From: Salinisphaera orenii subsp. halophila YIM 95161
Lineage (GTDB): Bacteria > Pseudomonadota > Gammaproteobacteria > Nevskiales > Salinisphaeraceae
Length of the DNA: 41,541 nucleotides
Reading direction: 5' to 3'
Assembly (NCBI RefSeq): GCF_003732545.1
Contig: NZ_AYKF01000078.1
Span: forward strand, 1 to 41,541
Shown piece by piece: positions 1 through 8,673 of the stretch. The first letter of the stretch is position 1. Every line of letters begins with the position of its first letter. The notes beneath the pieces are model-generated. The model was not told where the DNA came from and ran no database searches. It saw nothing but the letters and a program-made list of their open reading frames with translations. The position numbers were made by a program, and so were the translations under genes.

Positions 1-110
1 TAAGTAATTGGTTGTTACTAAAGAGATTATACCGGCTTCGCCGTTCTGTTTGGTGCAATATCCGGGCTAGCTGGGTAGAACCCGTTAGACACTTTTGACG
101 ACGGTTCTTA
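1..110. other. Left-edge sequence without a recognisable gene
   Basis: Non-coding stretch between the window edge and the decayed IS5-family element. It ends with CTTA (107-110), which is repeated right after the element's other end (2291-2294) and is the likely target duplication. I see no gene or complete RNA in it. Confidence 0.5.
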
Positions 111-275
111 GGTGCTGCTGAAAAACCCGTGCAATCTGCGGGATACCGGCATTCTTAGTCGAAGCTTAGTGGAGCGTGTCTGATGCGGAGTCCGGACGTA
201 TGACGTCACATACCGGGTGGCTCGGTATTGCGCCTGGACATTGAGGGGCAGCCGGCGACGTAAGAACGATGATGA

Positions 276-755
276 AGAGCCACCGACGGACCGCCCGACT
301 TCAAGGGCGAAGCGCGGCGCACGGACACCCACGAATGCAGGACCGACCCCGATGCCCGGCTGTATAAGAAAGCCAAGGGCCAACCCAGCCGGCTGGGTTA
401 TATCGGCCACGTGTTGACCGACAATCGACATGCCCTGGTCGTCGACGCCGAGACCACGCATGCGAGTGACACCGCCGAGGTCGATACCGCCCTCAGGATG
501 CTGGATCGCCGATCTGGTAAACGTCGACTGACCATCGGTGCCGGCAAGCACTACGACGAGCATCGCTTCATTGACGGCGCTCGCAAGGCGTGCCTCACAC
601 CTCACGTTACTTAGAACAGCCAAGGTCGGTGATCGGCTATCAACGCCTACACCACACGCCACGTCGGCTACACCAAGTCGATCAACGCCCGGCACCGAGT
701 CGAGACGCCATTCGGCTGGAGCAAGTACGCCCGGCCACTCCGCCAGACCATGCTA
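276..755 (+). pseudogene. IS5-family transposase remnant, upstream piece
   Basis: Translating the frame that begins FKGEARRTDTH at position 300 gives the middle of an IS5-type DDE transposase. It includes the TDPDARLYKKAKGQ and YIGHVLTDNRHALVVDA segments, then TRHVGYTKSINARHRVETPFGW. The frame stays constant, but TAG (612-614) and TGA (630-632) interrupt it where family members usually have Gln and Arg. Both could be single C-to-T changes of CAG and CGA. An in-frame TGA at 273-275 lies upstream and the N-terminal half is missing. The piece ends where the IS3-family element entered. It cannot make an active transposase. Confidence 0.8.
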
Positions 756-781
756 TGAACCGCCCCGAGAACACTGGAGGC
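756..781 (+). repeat. Left terminal inverted repeat of the IS3-family element
   Basis: The first 14 bases (TGAACCGCCCCGAG) are identical to the inverted right end. Positions 15-20 differ, and the last six (GGAGGC) match again, giving 20 of 26 matches. Confidence 0.92.
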
Positions 782-805
782 CCCAGCTCTTGAGAGAATG
801 GAGCC

Positions 806-1123
806 ATGAAACAAAGCAAACGATATTCACCGGAAGTGCGTCAACGTGCGGTTCGGATGGTGTTCGACCATCAGGGCGAGTATGCCTCGCAGTGGGCGGC
901 TATGGGATCGATCGCGGGCAAGATCGGTTGCACGCCTGAGACATTGCGTAGCTGGGTTCGCCAGGCCGAGCGTGATCACGGACTGCGCGACGGCCAAACC
1001 ACCGACGAGCGCGAGCGCGTCAAGGCGCTTGAGCGCGAGAATCGCGAGTTGAAGCGCGCCAATGAGATTCTGCGCAAGGCCTCCGCGTATTTTGCTCAGG
1101 CGGAGCTCGACCGCCGACGCTAA
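806..1123 (+). CDS. IS3-family transposase OrfA (DNA-binding subunit)
   Basis: A 105-residue protein. The N-terminal two thirds is the helix-turn-helix of IS3-family OrfA ([14 protein letters not shown]... [14 protein letters not shown]). The C-terminal third is a leucine-zipper-like coiled coil ([24 protein letters not shown]) used for multimerisation. Its reading frame is +1 relative to orfB, so a programmed -1 shift would make the OrfAB transposase. The orfB frame is open upstream across the end of orfA. A TTTT run at 1090-1093 is a possible slip site, but the classic A-rich heptamer is absent. Confidence 0.93.
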   Translation: MKQSKRYSPEVRQRAVRMVFDHQGEYASQWAAMGSIAGKIGCTPETLRSWVRQAERDHGLRDGQTTDERERVKALERENRELKRANEILRKASAYFAQAELDRRR

Positions 1124-1125
1124 CC

Positions 1126-2031
1126 ATGGTGGCTTTTATCGACGATTATCGCGACGTCTACGGCGTCGAGCCGATCTGCCGTGTTGTGCCGATCGCACCG
1201 TCGACGTATCGCGCGATCAAGGCCCAACAAACCGATCCGAGCCGCCAATCAGCCCGGGCGCGGCGTGACGCCGAACTGCGCGACGCCATGACCCGAATCT
1301 GGGATGACAACTTTCAGGTCTATGGCATGCGCAAGGTCTGGCGTGTCTTGCAGCGCGAAGGCTGGGCCGTGGCTCGCTGCACGGTCGAACGCCTGATGCA
1401 ACAGATGGGCCTACAAGGCGCTGTGCGCGGCCGCACGCCGAAGACGACTGTTTCTGATGCCGATCAGCCCAGCCCGGCTGATTGGGTCAAACGTGCGTTT
1501 ACAGCGTCTCAATCCAATCGATTGTGGATCTCGGATTTCACTTATGTGGCGACCCAGAGTGGCTTTGTCTATGTCGCCTTCGTGATCGACGTGTTCGCAC
1601 GGCGCATTGTCGGCTGGAAAGCCAGCAGCACGCCGAATACCGTGCTCGTGCTCGACGCACTGGAGCAGGCCATCTGTGATCGTATGCCGGGGCGCGAGGC
1701 GGCACTGATTCACCACAGCGATCGAGGCGTGCAATATTTATCGTTTCGGTATGCCAAGCGTCTGAGCGATGCCGAGATCACGCCCTCGGTCGGGCGCGTC
1801 GGCAACGCCTACGACAACGCCATGGCCGAGACCGTAATCGGCCTGTTTAAAACGGAAGTCATCCGCCAACGCGGACCATGGCGCGGCGTCGCGGACGTCG
1901 AATTCGCCACGCTCGAATGGGTCGATTGGTTCAACCATCGGCGCTTACTCGAGCCGATTGGCTATAGGCCACCGGCTGAAGCGGAGCGCATGTATTATCA
2001 GCAAAACACCGAGTCAGCCATCGCGGCATGA
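1126..2031 (+). CDS. IS3-family transposase OrfB (DDE catalytic subunit)
   Basis: A 301-residue retroviral-integrase-fold transposase. An HTH_21-type N-terminal segment (YGMRKVWRVLQREG) precedes the rve catalytic core. The acidic triad is visible as D137 (WISDFTY), D199 (HHSDRG) and E235 (NAMAETVIGLFKTE). There are 35 residues between the last two, the DD(35)E spacing of the IS3 family. The C-terminal WVDWFNHRRLLEPIGYRPPAEAE is also typical. The ATG lies 2 bp after the orfA stop; the product may be made mostly as an OrfAB fusion by frameshifting. Confidence 0.95.
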   Translation: MVAFIDDYRDVYGVEPICRVVPIAPSTYRAIKAQQTDPSRQSARARRDAELRDAMTRIWDDNFQVYGMRKVWRVLQREGWAVARCTVERLMQQMGLQGAVRGRTPKTTVSDADQPSPADWVKRAFTASQSNRLWISDFTYVATQSGFVYVAFVIDVFARRIVGWKASSTPNTVLVLDALEQAICDRMPGREAALIHHSDRGVQYLSFRYAKRLSDAEITPSVGRVGNAYDNAMAETVIGLFKTEVIRQRGPWRGVADVEFATLEWVDWFNHRRLLEPIGYRPPAEAERMYYQQNTESAIAA

Positions 2032-2044
2032 CTCAAACCCACGA

Positions 2045-2070
2045 GCCTCCGAAAAACTCGGGGCGGTTCA
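2045..2070 (-). repeat. Right terminal inverted repeat of the IS3-family element
   Basis: Reverse complement begins TGAACCGCCCCGAG, matching the left end at 756. The CTA target duplication follows at 2071-2073. Confidence 0.92.
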
Positions 2071-2073
2071 CTA

Positions 2074-2159
2074 CGCGGCCTGGACAAGGCAAGCTGGTGT
2101 TTACCATTTATAACCTGATACAGACGGCCGCATTGGAGGTACATGAACACGAGCCATAG
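2074..2159 (+). pseudogene. IS5-family transposase remnant, downstream piece
   Basis: Continuation of the transposase cut by the IS3-family element. RGLDKAS reads on from the LRQTML end of the upstream piece. Then, after a frame change, VFTIYNLIQT matches the C-terminal motif (RGL.KV.W.FT...YNL) usual in IS5-family transposases. The second frame stops at TAG 2157-2159. This confirms that the IS3-family element inserted into this gene. Confidence 0.7.
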
Positions 2160-2290
2160 CGGACGGTGCCTGAAAACCGGGATTTGCCGCCTGTGAGCCC
2201 GCGGATCGATCAGAAAATGACCGGAAGCCGAGTCGGAAAGTTCGACAGATAAAACTTGCGCAACAATTCGGGCGCTATTTCAGCAAGACC

Positions 2291-2499
2291 CTTAGACCTC
2301 TTACTTATCGCGTGCAATTCCGGACTTTATGACAAAACGCAAGACCGTCGGGCAAAGCCATACGCTCTGCTGATCGGCACATTGTTTGAACGCCAAGTCG
2401 GAGCGAACTTGGCTTCAACGCCGGACTGAATAAACCATCCGGCCCACAAAAAAAATGGGGCGAGCTCCGCCACTGTGCGAGGCCGAGGAGAACGATCCG
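2291..2499. other. Gap between the IS remnant and the first cargo gene
   Basis: Holds the CTTA duplication and about 200 bases without a convincing gene. It must carry the promoter of the downstream run if that is not supplied by the insertion sequences, but I cannot pick out a convincing -35/-10 pair. A GAGGAGAA Shine-Dalgarno sequence lies just before position 2500. Confidence 0.4.
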
Positions 2500-3285
2500 A
2501 TGAGCAAAAAACAGACAACATTCAGGCAGAAGTACCGTGATGCAACGCCGTTCTGGTACCGCGGTGAAGCCCATCTGGCGTTCACACTGATCTTCACGGT
2601 CGGCGTGATCATCTACTGTGCTTTTCAGATTGAAAATGCCACGTTCTGGCAATGGGCCGTGGTCGTGCCGATCTTCTTGTTCGGGAACTACGTCGAATGG
2701 GCCGCGCACCGCTACATCCTGCATCAGCCGATTAAGGGCTTGCGCATGATCTATAAGCGCCATGTCCAGACCCATCATCGCTTCTTTACGCATGACGATT
2801 TGTCATTTGAAGACCAGAAGGACTGGCGGGCACTGCTCTTTCCGCCTTTTGCTCCGGTGATGTTCGTATTGAGCGCGGTGCCAATTGCGCTGCTGATTAG
2901 CTGGATTTGGACCGCCAATACAGGCTATATCACCGTAATCACCATGGCTGGTTACTTTCTGATGTACGAAGGCTTGCATACGCTTTCGCACATTGAGGAT
3001 AGTCCATTCTTAGACAAGTTGCCGCTGGTTAACACGGTGCGTCGTATGCATGTCACCCATCATCACCCGGCGCTCATGCAGCAGCGCAACTTCAATCTGA
3101 CGTTTCCCATATGTGACGCGCTATTCGGCACCAGTGATCTCAAGCGCGGCCTATGGGGCACGTTATTTAACGGTAATAATGAAGCGTATATGGACCCACA
3201 AGATCGCCGTCGCTTCGACGAATATAAAGGGGGGAAGGACGAGACATGGCCGCCTGAAGAAGCGGTAAACGACGAGAGTAAGTAA
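2500..3285 (+). CDS. Fatty acid hydroxylase / sterol desaturase superfamily membrane enzyme
   Basis: A 261-residue integral membrane protein of the di-iron fatty-acid-hydroxylase superfamily, which hydroxylates or desaturates unactivated C-H bonds using O2. The histidine clusters that bind iron are visible: H70/H75 (HRYILH), H88/H92/H93 (HVQTHH), H160/H164 (HTLSH) and H184/H187-H189 (HVTHHH). They are set among hydrophobic segments near residues 24-42, 50-64 and 113-157. The family signature NFNLTFPICDALFGT follows. I chose the ATG at 2500 because of the GAGGAGAA ribosome site; an in-frame extension back to 2455 has no such site. The gene lies 28 bp before a TRAP transporter gene. The substrate is not deducible: sterol, carotenoid, lipid or another hydrophobic methyl compound are all possible. 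Confidence 0.85.
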   Translation: MSKKQTTFRQKYRDATPFWYRGEAHLAFTLIFTVGVIIYCAFQIENATFWQWAVVVPIFLFGNYVEWAAHRYILHQPIKGLRMIYKRHVQTHHRFFTHDDLSFEDQKDWRALLFPPFAPVMFVLSAVPIALLISWIWTANTGYITVITMAGYFLMYEGLHTLSHIEDSPFLDKLPLVNTVRRMHVTHHHPALMQQRNFNLTFPICDALFGTSDLKRGLWGTLFNGNNEAYMDPQDRRRFDEYKGGKDETWPPEEAVNDESK

Positions 3286-3313
3286 GGCTGCGTCGCAGTT
3301 TGAGGAACTGTTA

Positions 3314-4312
3314 ATGAAATTCAAAAAAAGTATTATCGAAGTACTGTTGGTCTCTTTCGTACTGGCTTTTAGTGCGTCGGCCGCCGCCAAAGATCTGCGC
3401 CTCGGTCTTATCGTGCCGAACTCGCATGCGTGGACCGCCGCAGCCCGGTCCATGGCCAAGGACTTGAAGGAGCAATCCGACGGCAAATACACCGTCAGCA
3501 TTTATCCGTCAGGCCAGCTGGGTAGCGAGGCGCGCATGCTGCAGCAGCTGCAGACCGGCGCCTTGGATATGGCCTTTTTGACGCTGGCCGAAATCACGAA
3601 TCGTGCACCCGAATTCGGCGCATTCTACGAGCCTTACTTGGTCGAGAATGTCGAACAAGCCGGGGAACTCCTCAACGGCCCGACGGCGACGAAGATGCTC
3701 GATAACTTGCCATCCGAAGCGGGCGTTGTCGGGGTCGGCTACGGCATTGCCTCGATGCGCGTCATGTTGACGAACTTCCGGGCTACGAGCGCAGAGGATC
3801 TGAGCGGACGCAAGATACGAATCACACCTTTTCCTCCGGTTCGGGATTTTTACAATCTGCTGGGTGCCGCGTTCACACCCATGCCGCTACCCGACGTGTA
3901 CGACGCGTTGGCTAATGGCCAGGTCGACGGCGTCGATGCTGACATGGAGCTGGTCTGGAAATTGAAGCTCTACCAGCGCGCCCAGACAGTGTTGAACTCG
4001 AATCACATGATGTTTCCCGTCATCGGGCTCGTGTCCGGTCGCCTCTGGGCGCAGCTTAGTGAATCGGATCGAAAACTGATTTCTGGCGTGGCCAAGAAGC
4101 ATCTCAACGCGCTGTTTCCGAAATACACGAAAATACAGGCCGAGATGACCCGCAACGTCAAGAATGCCGGTGTCGACGTGGTGGATGTCGGTCCGGATTT
4201 CTTTGGCGACGTCACGGACGAATGGGACGTGCAGTGGACCCGCAAAGCGCCCGTGTTGAAAGACTTGAAGGCCGAAGCGGCGGCGATAAAACGCGAGGAC
4301 GCGCCGCAATAG
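3314..4312 (+). CDS. dctP: TRAP transporter substrate-binding protein, DctP family
   Basis: A 332-residue periplasmic receptor that captures an organic acid or similar solute and hands it to the DctQM permease for sodium-driven import. A signal peptide covers about residues 1-25 (KK, hydrophobic core, SASAAA). The body shows the DctP pattern: YPSGQLGSEARMLQQLQTGALDMAF, then DLSGRKIRIT with the arginine that usually clamps the ligand carboxylate, then DVYDALANGQVDGVDAD. It is followed by dctQ and dctM, which completes the transporter. Family assignment is firm; the ligand is unknown, although the neighbours suggest a carboxylate, alcohol or aldehyde precursor of a decarboxylation pathway. Confidence 0.93.
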   Translation: MKFKKSIIEVLLVSFVLAFSASAAAKDLRLGLIVPNSHAWTAAARSMAKDLKEQSDGKYTVSIYPSGQLGSEARMLQQLQTGALDMAFLTLAEITNRAPEFGAFYEPYLVENVEQAGELLNGPTATKMLDNLPSEAGVVGVGYGIASMRVMLTNFRATSAEDLSGRKIRITPFPPVRDFYNLLGAAFTPMPLPDVYDALANGQVDGVDADMELVWKLKLYQRAQTVLNSNHMMFPVIGLVSGRLWAQLSESDRKLISGVAKKHLNALFPKYTKIQAEMTRNVKNAGVDVVDVGPDFFGDVTDEWDVQWTRKAPVLKDLKAEAAAIKREDAPQ

Positions 4313-4374
4313 CGCAACGAAAGAGCGTGCGCGCCATCGACGTGTGTCATGTCGGCAGCCAGCGAAGACGATAA

Positions 4375-4962
4375 ATGATAATCCGCTCAATCCATGCGCT
4401 CAGTGATTTGATCGCGCGCTGCGAAGGCTTGGTGCTCCGGGCCTTGGTCTTGGTGCTACCGGTGATGGTGCTGATAAATGTCACGGGCCGAGCGTTTCGG
4501 TCACCGGTTTACTGGATGGACGAACTTGCCGTGCTCAGCATGTGCTGGCTGGCAATCATCGGGATGTCGCTCACGCTTAAAACGCGAGATGCGGTCGCCG
4601 TGACCATGGTGCAGGATGCATTGCCGCCGCGGCTGACCAAACTGCTTCGTGTGCTATCGGACGCGATCGTATTGGGATTTGCGATCGCACTCGTGGTGTT
4701 TTGCTATCTCTGGTTCGATCCACTACTGCTCGTAAAGGTCGATTTCGATCTCAAGGCATTCGCCGCGCAATCGTTCAACTACGTCTATGACGAGCCTACT
4801 TCCACGCTCGGCGTACCGATGTTCTGGTTCTGGCTGATCGTGCCGGTCGCTGCTTGTACTTGTGCGGTGCATGCGTTGTCCAATTTGCTGCGCACCCTCT
4901 TGCAGCAACCGGCCGCCCCCGCATCCGACTCTCCGATTGCCTCGAGCGGAGCGGATACGTGA
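4375..4962 (+). CDS. dctQ: TRAP transporter small permease subunit, DctQ family
   Basis: A 195-residue inner-membrane protein with about four hydrophobic segments (roughly residues 19-36, 50-64, 98-116 and 144-172). It has the DctQ-type core: VTGRAFRSPVYWMDELAVLSMCWL, then a conserved polar stretch before helix 3. It forms the small domain that partners DctM. The stop codon overlaps the GTG start of dctM by 4 bp (GTGA), so the two should be translationally coupled. The C-terminus is a short Ala/Pro/Ser-rich tail. Confidence 0.9.
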   Translation: MIIRSIHALSDLIARCEGLVLRALVLVLPVMVLINVTGRAFRSPVYWMDELAVLSMCWLAIIGMSLTLKTRDAVAVTMVQDALPPRLTKLLRVLSDAIVLGFAIALVVFCYLWFDPLLLVKVDFDLKAFAAQSFNYVYDEPTSTLGVPMFWFWLIVPVAACTCAVHALSNLLRTLLQQPAAPASDSPIASSGADT

Positions 4963-6224
4963 TACCTGCCGTATTTGTCGCATTGTTGCTTATCGGGCTG
5001 CCGATCGCTCTGGTACTGGCAGTGACCGCGATGGTCTATATCTATACCAGCGGCAATTCCGTGTTGTTCCTATCGTTTCCGCAGCAATTCTTTGGCGGTT
5101 TGAAGAACTACGGGTTGTTGGCCATTCCGCTGTTCATGATGGTCGGCGAGTTGATGAACGAGGGCGGCATTACGCGTCGACTCGTCGCTTTTGCATCGGT
5201 GTTCGTCGGCGCGGTTCGGGGTGGGCTCGCATATATCAACATCATCGCCAACATGGTGTTGGCGTCCATCGTCGGCTCGGCCAACGCGCAAGTCGCGGTG
5301 ATGGCGCAGGTCATGGTCCCCGAGATGGAGAAAAAAGGCTACGACCGTGGTTTCGCGACTGCGACCACCGCTGCCGGCGCGTTGCTCGCTCCGGTCATTC
5401 CGCCTTCGATGTTGTTCGTTATTTTCGGTGTGTTGGCGCAGTTGTCGATCGGCGACTTGTTCATTGCCGGAATCATTCCCGGCCTGATGATGGCCGTAGG
5501 CTTCATCGTCGTCATCGCCTTGTTGGGGCTGCGCTACAACTATCCTGCGAGCGAGCGTCTGAGTCGTTCCGAGAAGATCGCCAACGTCATGGCGAGTATT
5601 CCGTCGCTGGTGGTCCCGACGGTGATGATCGGCGGAATTCTCCTCGGCTTGACCACGCCCACGGAAGCGGCTGCGGTTGGCGCAGCAATGGCCGCTCTGG
5701 TAGGCCGGTTCATCCACGGGGAGATGAAATTAGACCGCTTGGGTGACATGTTGCTGCGTGCTGCGCTCAACAGCAGCGTCGTGCTGGTCCTGGTTGCAGC
5801 GGCTGCCGTGTTCGGTTGGGTGATCGTCTACGAAAACGTACCTCAGCAGCTTGCGGACTTGATGCAGAACCTCACCTCGGATCCCTTTATTTTCATGATG
5901 CTGGTCATGGGATTGCTGTTGTTGGTGGGGATGGTGCTTGATGGCATCGCCGCACTCATTCTACTGGTGCCGATCCTGTTGCCGGTGGCGACGAACGTCT
6001 ACGACATCAACCCTTATCACCTCGGTGTCGTGATGTGCATCAACTTGACGCTGGGGCTGCTGACCCCGCCGGTGGGCGCGGCGCTTTACGTGGCAGCGCG
6101 TGTGACCGGCTGCAAGCCGGGCGACATCGTTCGGCCGCTGTTGCCATTTCTGCTGGTGACGATGCTGATTCTAGTGATTATCTGCTGGCAGCCGGCGCTT
6201 GTGACCGGGTTCGTGAATTACTGA
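4959..6224 (+). CDS. dctM: TRAP transporter large permease subunit, DctM family
   Basis: The transport-channel subunit, 421 residues from the GTG at 4959. I chose this start because it overlaps the dctQ stop and gives the usual DctM length with the family N-terminus (IPAVFVALLLIGLPIALVLA). An in-frame upstream extension to 4854 lies wholly within dctQ. Visible signatures are the GGLAYINIIANMVLASIVGSANAQVAV region, LLAPVIPPS, and LTLGLLTPPVGAALYV near the C-terminus. About a dozen hydrophobic helices are present. With DctP and DctQ it forms a complete TRAP importer. Confidence 0.93.
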   Translation: MIPAVFVALLLIGLPIALVLAVTAMVYIYTSGNSVLFLSFPQQFFGGLKNYGLLAIPLFMMVGELMNEGGITRRLVAFASVFVGAVRGGLAYINIIANMVLASIVGSANAQVAVMAQVMVPEMEKKGYDRGFATATTAAGALLAPVIPPSMLFVIFGVLAQLSIGDLFIAGIIPGLMMAVGFIVVIALLGLRYNYPASERLSRSEKIANVMASIPSLVVPTVMIGGILLGLTTPTEAAAVGAAMAALVGRFIHGEMKLDRLGDMLLRAALNSSVVLVLVAAAAVFGWVIVYENVPQQLADLMQNLTSDPFIFMMLVMGLLLLVGMVLDGIAALILLVPILLPVATNVYDINPYHLGVVMCINLTLGLLTPPVGAALYVAARVTGCKPGDIVRPLLPFLLVTMLILVIICWQPALVTGFVNY

Positions 6225-6274
6225 CCGAACGGTTTGGGCGTAATAACTACGGGCAATTCAAAGGAGCGCTTTGT

Positions 6275-7033
6275 ATGAATCGATTGGAGGGAAACGTAGC
6301 CATCGTCACCGGTGGCGCGCAGGGGATCGGGGCGGCCTATGCCCATGCGTTGGCCGCAGAGGGTGCACGGATCGTGATCGCCGACGTGTTGGACGGCACC
6401 GCTGTCGCCCAAGCGATCGAAGCCGAGGGCGGACAGGCAATATCGGTTTGGACCGACGTGTCGGACGAAGCGTCGACGCAGGCGATGGTCGATGCCGCAG
6501 TCGAACGGTTTGGGCGGGTCGACATACTTGTGAATAACGCGGCTATCTACGCCTCTCTGTCCCTTAAATCGTTCGAGAAGATCGATATCGCCGAATGGGA
6601 CAAGGTCATGGCGGTCAACGTGCGGGGCCCGTTCATCTGTGCCCGGGCGGTCGTTCCGGTCATGCGGGAGAACGGCTATGGCCGCATCGTGAATATTTCA
6701 TCCGGAACCCCGTTCAAGGGTACGCCCAATCTCATGCACTACGTCACATCCAAGGGGGCGATTCTGGCTCTGACGCGCGCTCTCGCCCGCGAAGTTGGTG
6801 GCGACGGCATATGTGTCAACACGCTGGCACCGGGCCTGGTACTCAGCGAAGGCGTGATCGAGAACGCCGATATGCGTGATGCGTTGACCGCGCCGGTTCT
6901 CGCCAGTCGTGCGATCAAGCGCGACCAGATGCCGGAAGATTTGATCGCACCGCTGATTTTTCTCTCCTCCACCGACTGTGCATTCATGACGGGCGAGACG
7001 GTGGTCGTCGACGGCGGGTCGGTCATGCACTGA
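6275..7033 (+). CDS. Short-chain dehydrogenase/reductase (FabG-like)
   Basis: A 252-residue classical SDR that oxidises an alcohol or reduces a ketone with NAD(P). The Rossmann motif TGGAQGIG is at residues 12-19. Asp37 (IVIAD) after beta-2 points to NAD rather than NADP. NNAA (87-90), N115, S142/S143 and the catalytic YVTSK (Y156, K160) are all present. The ATG at 6275 follows AAGGAG at 6260-6265. An in-frame extension to 6035 overlaps dctM and is rejected. It sits between the TRAP genes and an aldehyde dehydrogenase, so I infer oxidation of a primary or secondary alcohol in the same pathway. Confidence 0.9.
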   Translation: MNRLEGNVAIVTGGAQGIGAAYAHALAAEGARIVIADVLDGTAVAQAIEAEGGQAISVWTDVSDEASTQAMVDAAVERFGRVDILVNNAAIYASLSLKSFEKIDIAEWDKVMAVNVRGPFICARAVVPVMRENGYGRIVNISSGTPFKGTPNLMHYVTSKGAILALTRALAREVGGDGICVNTLAPGLVLSEGVIENADMRDALTAPVLASRAIKRDQMPEDLIAPLIFLSSTDCAFMTGETVVVDGGSVMH

Positions 7034-7099
7034 CCTGAATGTCGGGCTAGTGAATGAGCCGTGCGGCAGAGGTTTCAGCGCAGCGTACAGGAGTCGAAC

Positions 7100-8569
7100 A
7101 TGAGCGATATGACGACACTGCATTACATCAATGCAAAGGCAGTTTCATCGGAGAACAATGCAATTGCCGAAAGTTTCAATCCCAATAATGGTGAGCTGGT
7201 CGGCACGTTCGCCGACGGCGGCCGTCGGGAAGCAGAGGCCGCGGCGGAGTCGGCTCGACACGCATTTTTCGCCTCCGACTGGGCTCAACAGCCACGCCAG
7301 CGTGCAGCGGTCCTTCTCGCATTCGCCGAAGGCGTGGAAAAGCGACAGCGCGAGCTGGCGACTCTGATGGCCCAGGAAACCGGAAAGCTTTTCAAGGCCG
7401 CCTGGGCTGAATTGTCGGGCACCGTGTCGGAGCTGCGTTTCTACGCCGGCCTGGCGCGAACGATCTTCGGTCGAACCACGGAAGTCGAGCCGGGCTCGTT
7501 ATCGTTGCTCATGCGAGAACCCGCCGGCGTTGCGGGAATCATAGTGCCGTGGAATGCGCCTGCGATTCTGCTGGTTCGTTCGTTGGCGCCCGCCATGGCG
7601 GCGGGCTGCACCAGCGTCGTCAAGCTCTCGCCGCAATCGGCGCTGTTCCAGAGCGCGTTGCTGCAGTGTCTTGCAGAAATCGACAGTCTGCCCGCGGGCG
7701 TCGTCAACTGGTTTGCCGAAACAGGCAGACAAGGCGGCGAAGCGTTGGTCGATTCGCCGCACGTGGATGTCATCAGCTTTACCGGCAGTTCGCCGGTGGG
7801 TCAGGCGATCATGGCGTCCGCGGCCCCGACGCTGAAACGTTTGAATCTTGAACTCGGCGGCAAGGCACCGTGCGTGGTGTGTGCCGATGCCGACCCACAG
7901 GCAATCGCCCCGCGTTTGGCGGCCGCTGCAACGATCGCCTCGGGGCAGCAGTGCACCGCTGCCGATCGTGTGCTGGTGCACGAGAGTCTGCTCGATCCGA
8001 TGCGCGATGCGCTGGTTTCGGCATTACGAGCCATACGGGTTGGCTCGGCCATGGCAGAGGACAGCCAGATGGGGCCGCTGATCGATTGTGAGAGTCGCGA
8101 CCGCATTCGACAACGGGTCGATCAATCACGCGCTGACGGAGAAGTGATTCTGGAAGGGGATATTCCCGCGCATACACCCGAAGGCGGCGCATTTCTTTCA
8201 CCCAGTCTGGTTGAAGTCGAAGACGTCAATTCACCCTGCATCCAGGAAGAGTTCTTCGGGCCCATCTTGAATCTGGAAAGTTTCGATACGGATGAAGAAG
8301 CCGTGTCGCGGGCAAACGTAAGCCGGTTCGGACTGGCAGCGAGTGTTTGGACTCACGACGGCGCTCGCGCGATGCGAATTTCGCGTGCTCTGCGTAGCGG
8401 CACCGTGTGGATCAACGATCACAACAAACTTTTTCCGGAAGCCGAGACTGGCGGGTTCGGAGCGAGCGGCTTCGGGCGCCTGCACGGGGCTGAAGCCATG
8501 ATGGAGTTTCTGGAAACCAAACATGTGTATCAAGACGTCGGGCGTATCAAGGGCGCCGATTTCGATTAG
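7100..8569 (+). CDS. NAD(P)-dependent aldehyde dehydrogenase
   Basis: A 489-residue ALDH-superfamily enzyme that converts an aldehyde to its carboxylic acid. Key sites are PWN (150-152), FTGS (227-230), the general base E251 in LELGGK, and the nucleophile C285 in GQQC. The EEFFGP motif near residue 390 is also present. The ATG at 7100 has an ACAGGAG ribosome site; a 13-residue in-frame extension to 7061 lacks one. It follows the SDR by 66 bp, the usual alcohol-to-aldehyde-to-acid order, and precedes the UbiD decarboxylase. Substrate unknown. Confidence 0.93.
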   Translation: MSDMTTLHYINAKAVSSENNAIAESFNPNNGELVGTFADGGRREAEAAAESARHAFFASDWAQQPRQRAAVLLAFAEGVEKRQRELATLMAQETGKLFKAAWAELSGTVSELRFYAGLARTIFGRTTEVEPGSLSLLMREPAGVAGIIVPWNAPAILLVRSLAPAMAAGCTSVVKLSPQSALFQSALLQCLAEIDSLPAGVVNWFAETGRQGGEALVDSPHVDVISFTGSSPVGQAIMASAAPTLKRLNLELGGKAPCVVCADADPQAIAPRLAAAATIASGQQCTAADRVLVHESLLDPMRDALVSALRAIRVGSAMAEDSQMGPLIDCESRDRIRQRVDQSRADGEVILEGDIPAHTPEGGAFLSPSLVEVEDVNSPCIQEEFFGPILNLESFDTDEEAVSRANVSRFGLAASVWTHDGARAMRISRALRSGTVWINDHNKLFPEAETGGFGASGFGRLHGAEAMMEFLETKHVYQDVGRIKGADFD

Positions 8570-8673
8570 AGCGCAATGTCACTTATGACCTATATCGCAA
8601 CATTTTTGGATCAGACGATGATTGAATTTTTGTTACGCATCGGCGGCACGAGGTCGTGTCGAGGAGTTCACGA

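Larger units (their letters stand above)
756..2070 (+). mobile_element. Intact IS3-family insertion sequence
   Basis: A 1315-bp element with terminal inverted repeats that begin TGAACCGCCCCGAG at both ends, flanked by a 3-bp direct duplication CTA (753-755 and 2071-2073). It carries overlapping-frame genes orfA (806-1123) and orfB (1126-2031). Both are open with all catalytic residues present, so it looks complete and may be mobile. The terminal sequence and protein type fit the IS3 subgroup (IS51-like) from memory. It landed in the 3' part of the older IS5-family transposase. Confidence 0.95.
111..2290 (+). mobile_element. Decayed IS5-family element, split by an IS3-family element
   Basis: The ends form an imperfect inverted repeat: positions 111-125 and the reverse complement of 2276-2290 agree at 12 of 15 bases. 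Both ends are flanked by CTTA (107-110 and 2291-2294; TTAG shifted by one base also fits). Inside are fragments of an IS5-type transposase interrupted by the IS3-family element at 756-2070. Without that insertion and its 3-bp duplication the element would be about 862 bp. No N-terminal half of the transposase can be recognised, so it is probably internally deleted as well. The exact IS5 subgroup is not decided here. Confidence 0.75.

Noticed and set aside
60-90. A tRNA D-arm-like sequence (AGCTGGGTAGAA)
   Set aside because: No anticodon arm or T arm (GGTTCGAATCC type) follows before the insertion sequence; chance similarity.
108-695. A 195-codon minus-strand open frame at the left edge
   Set aside because: It is antisense to the IS5-family transposase remnant, whose plus-strand translation is recognisable.
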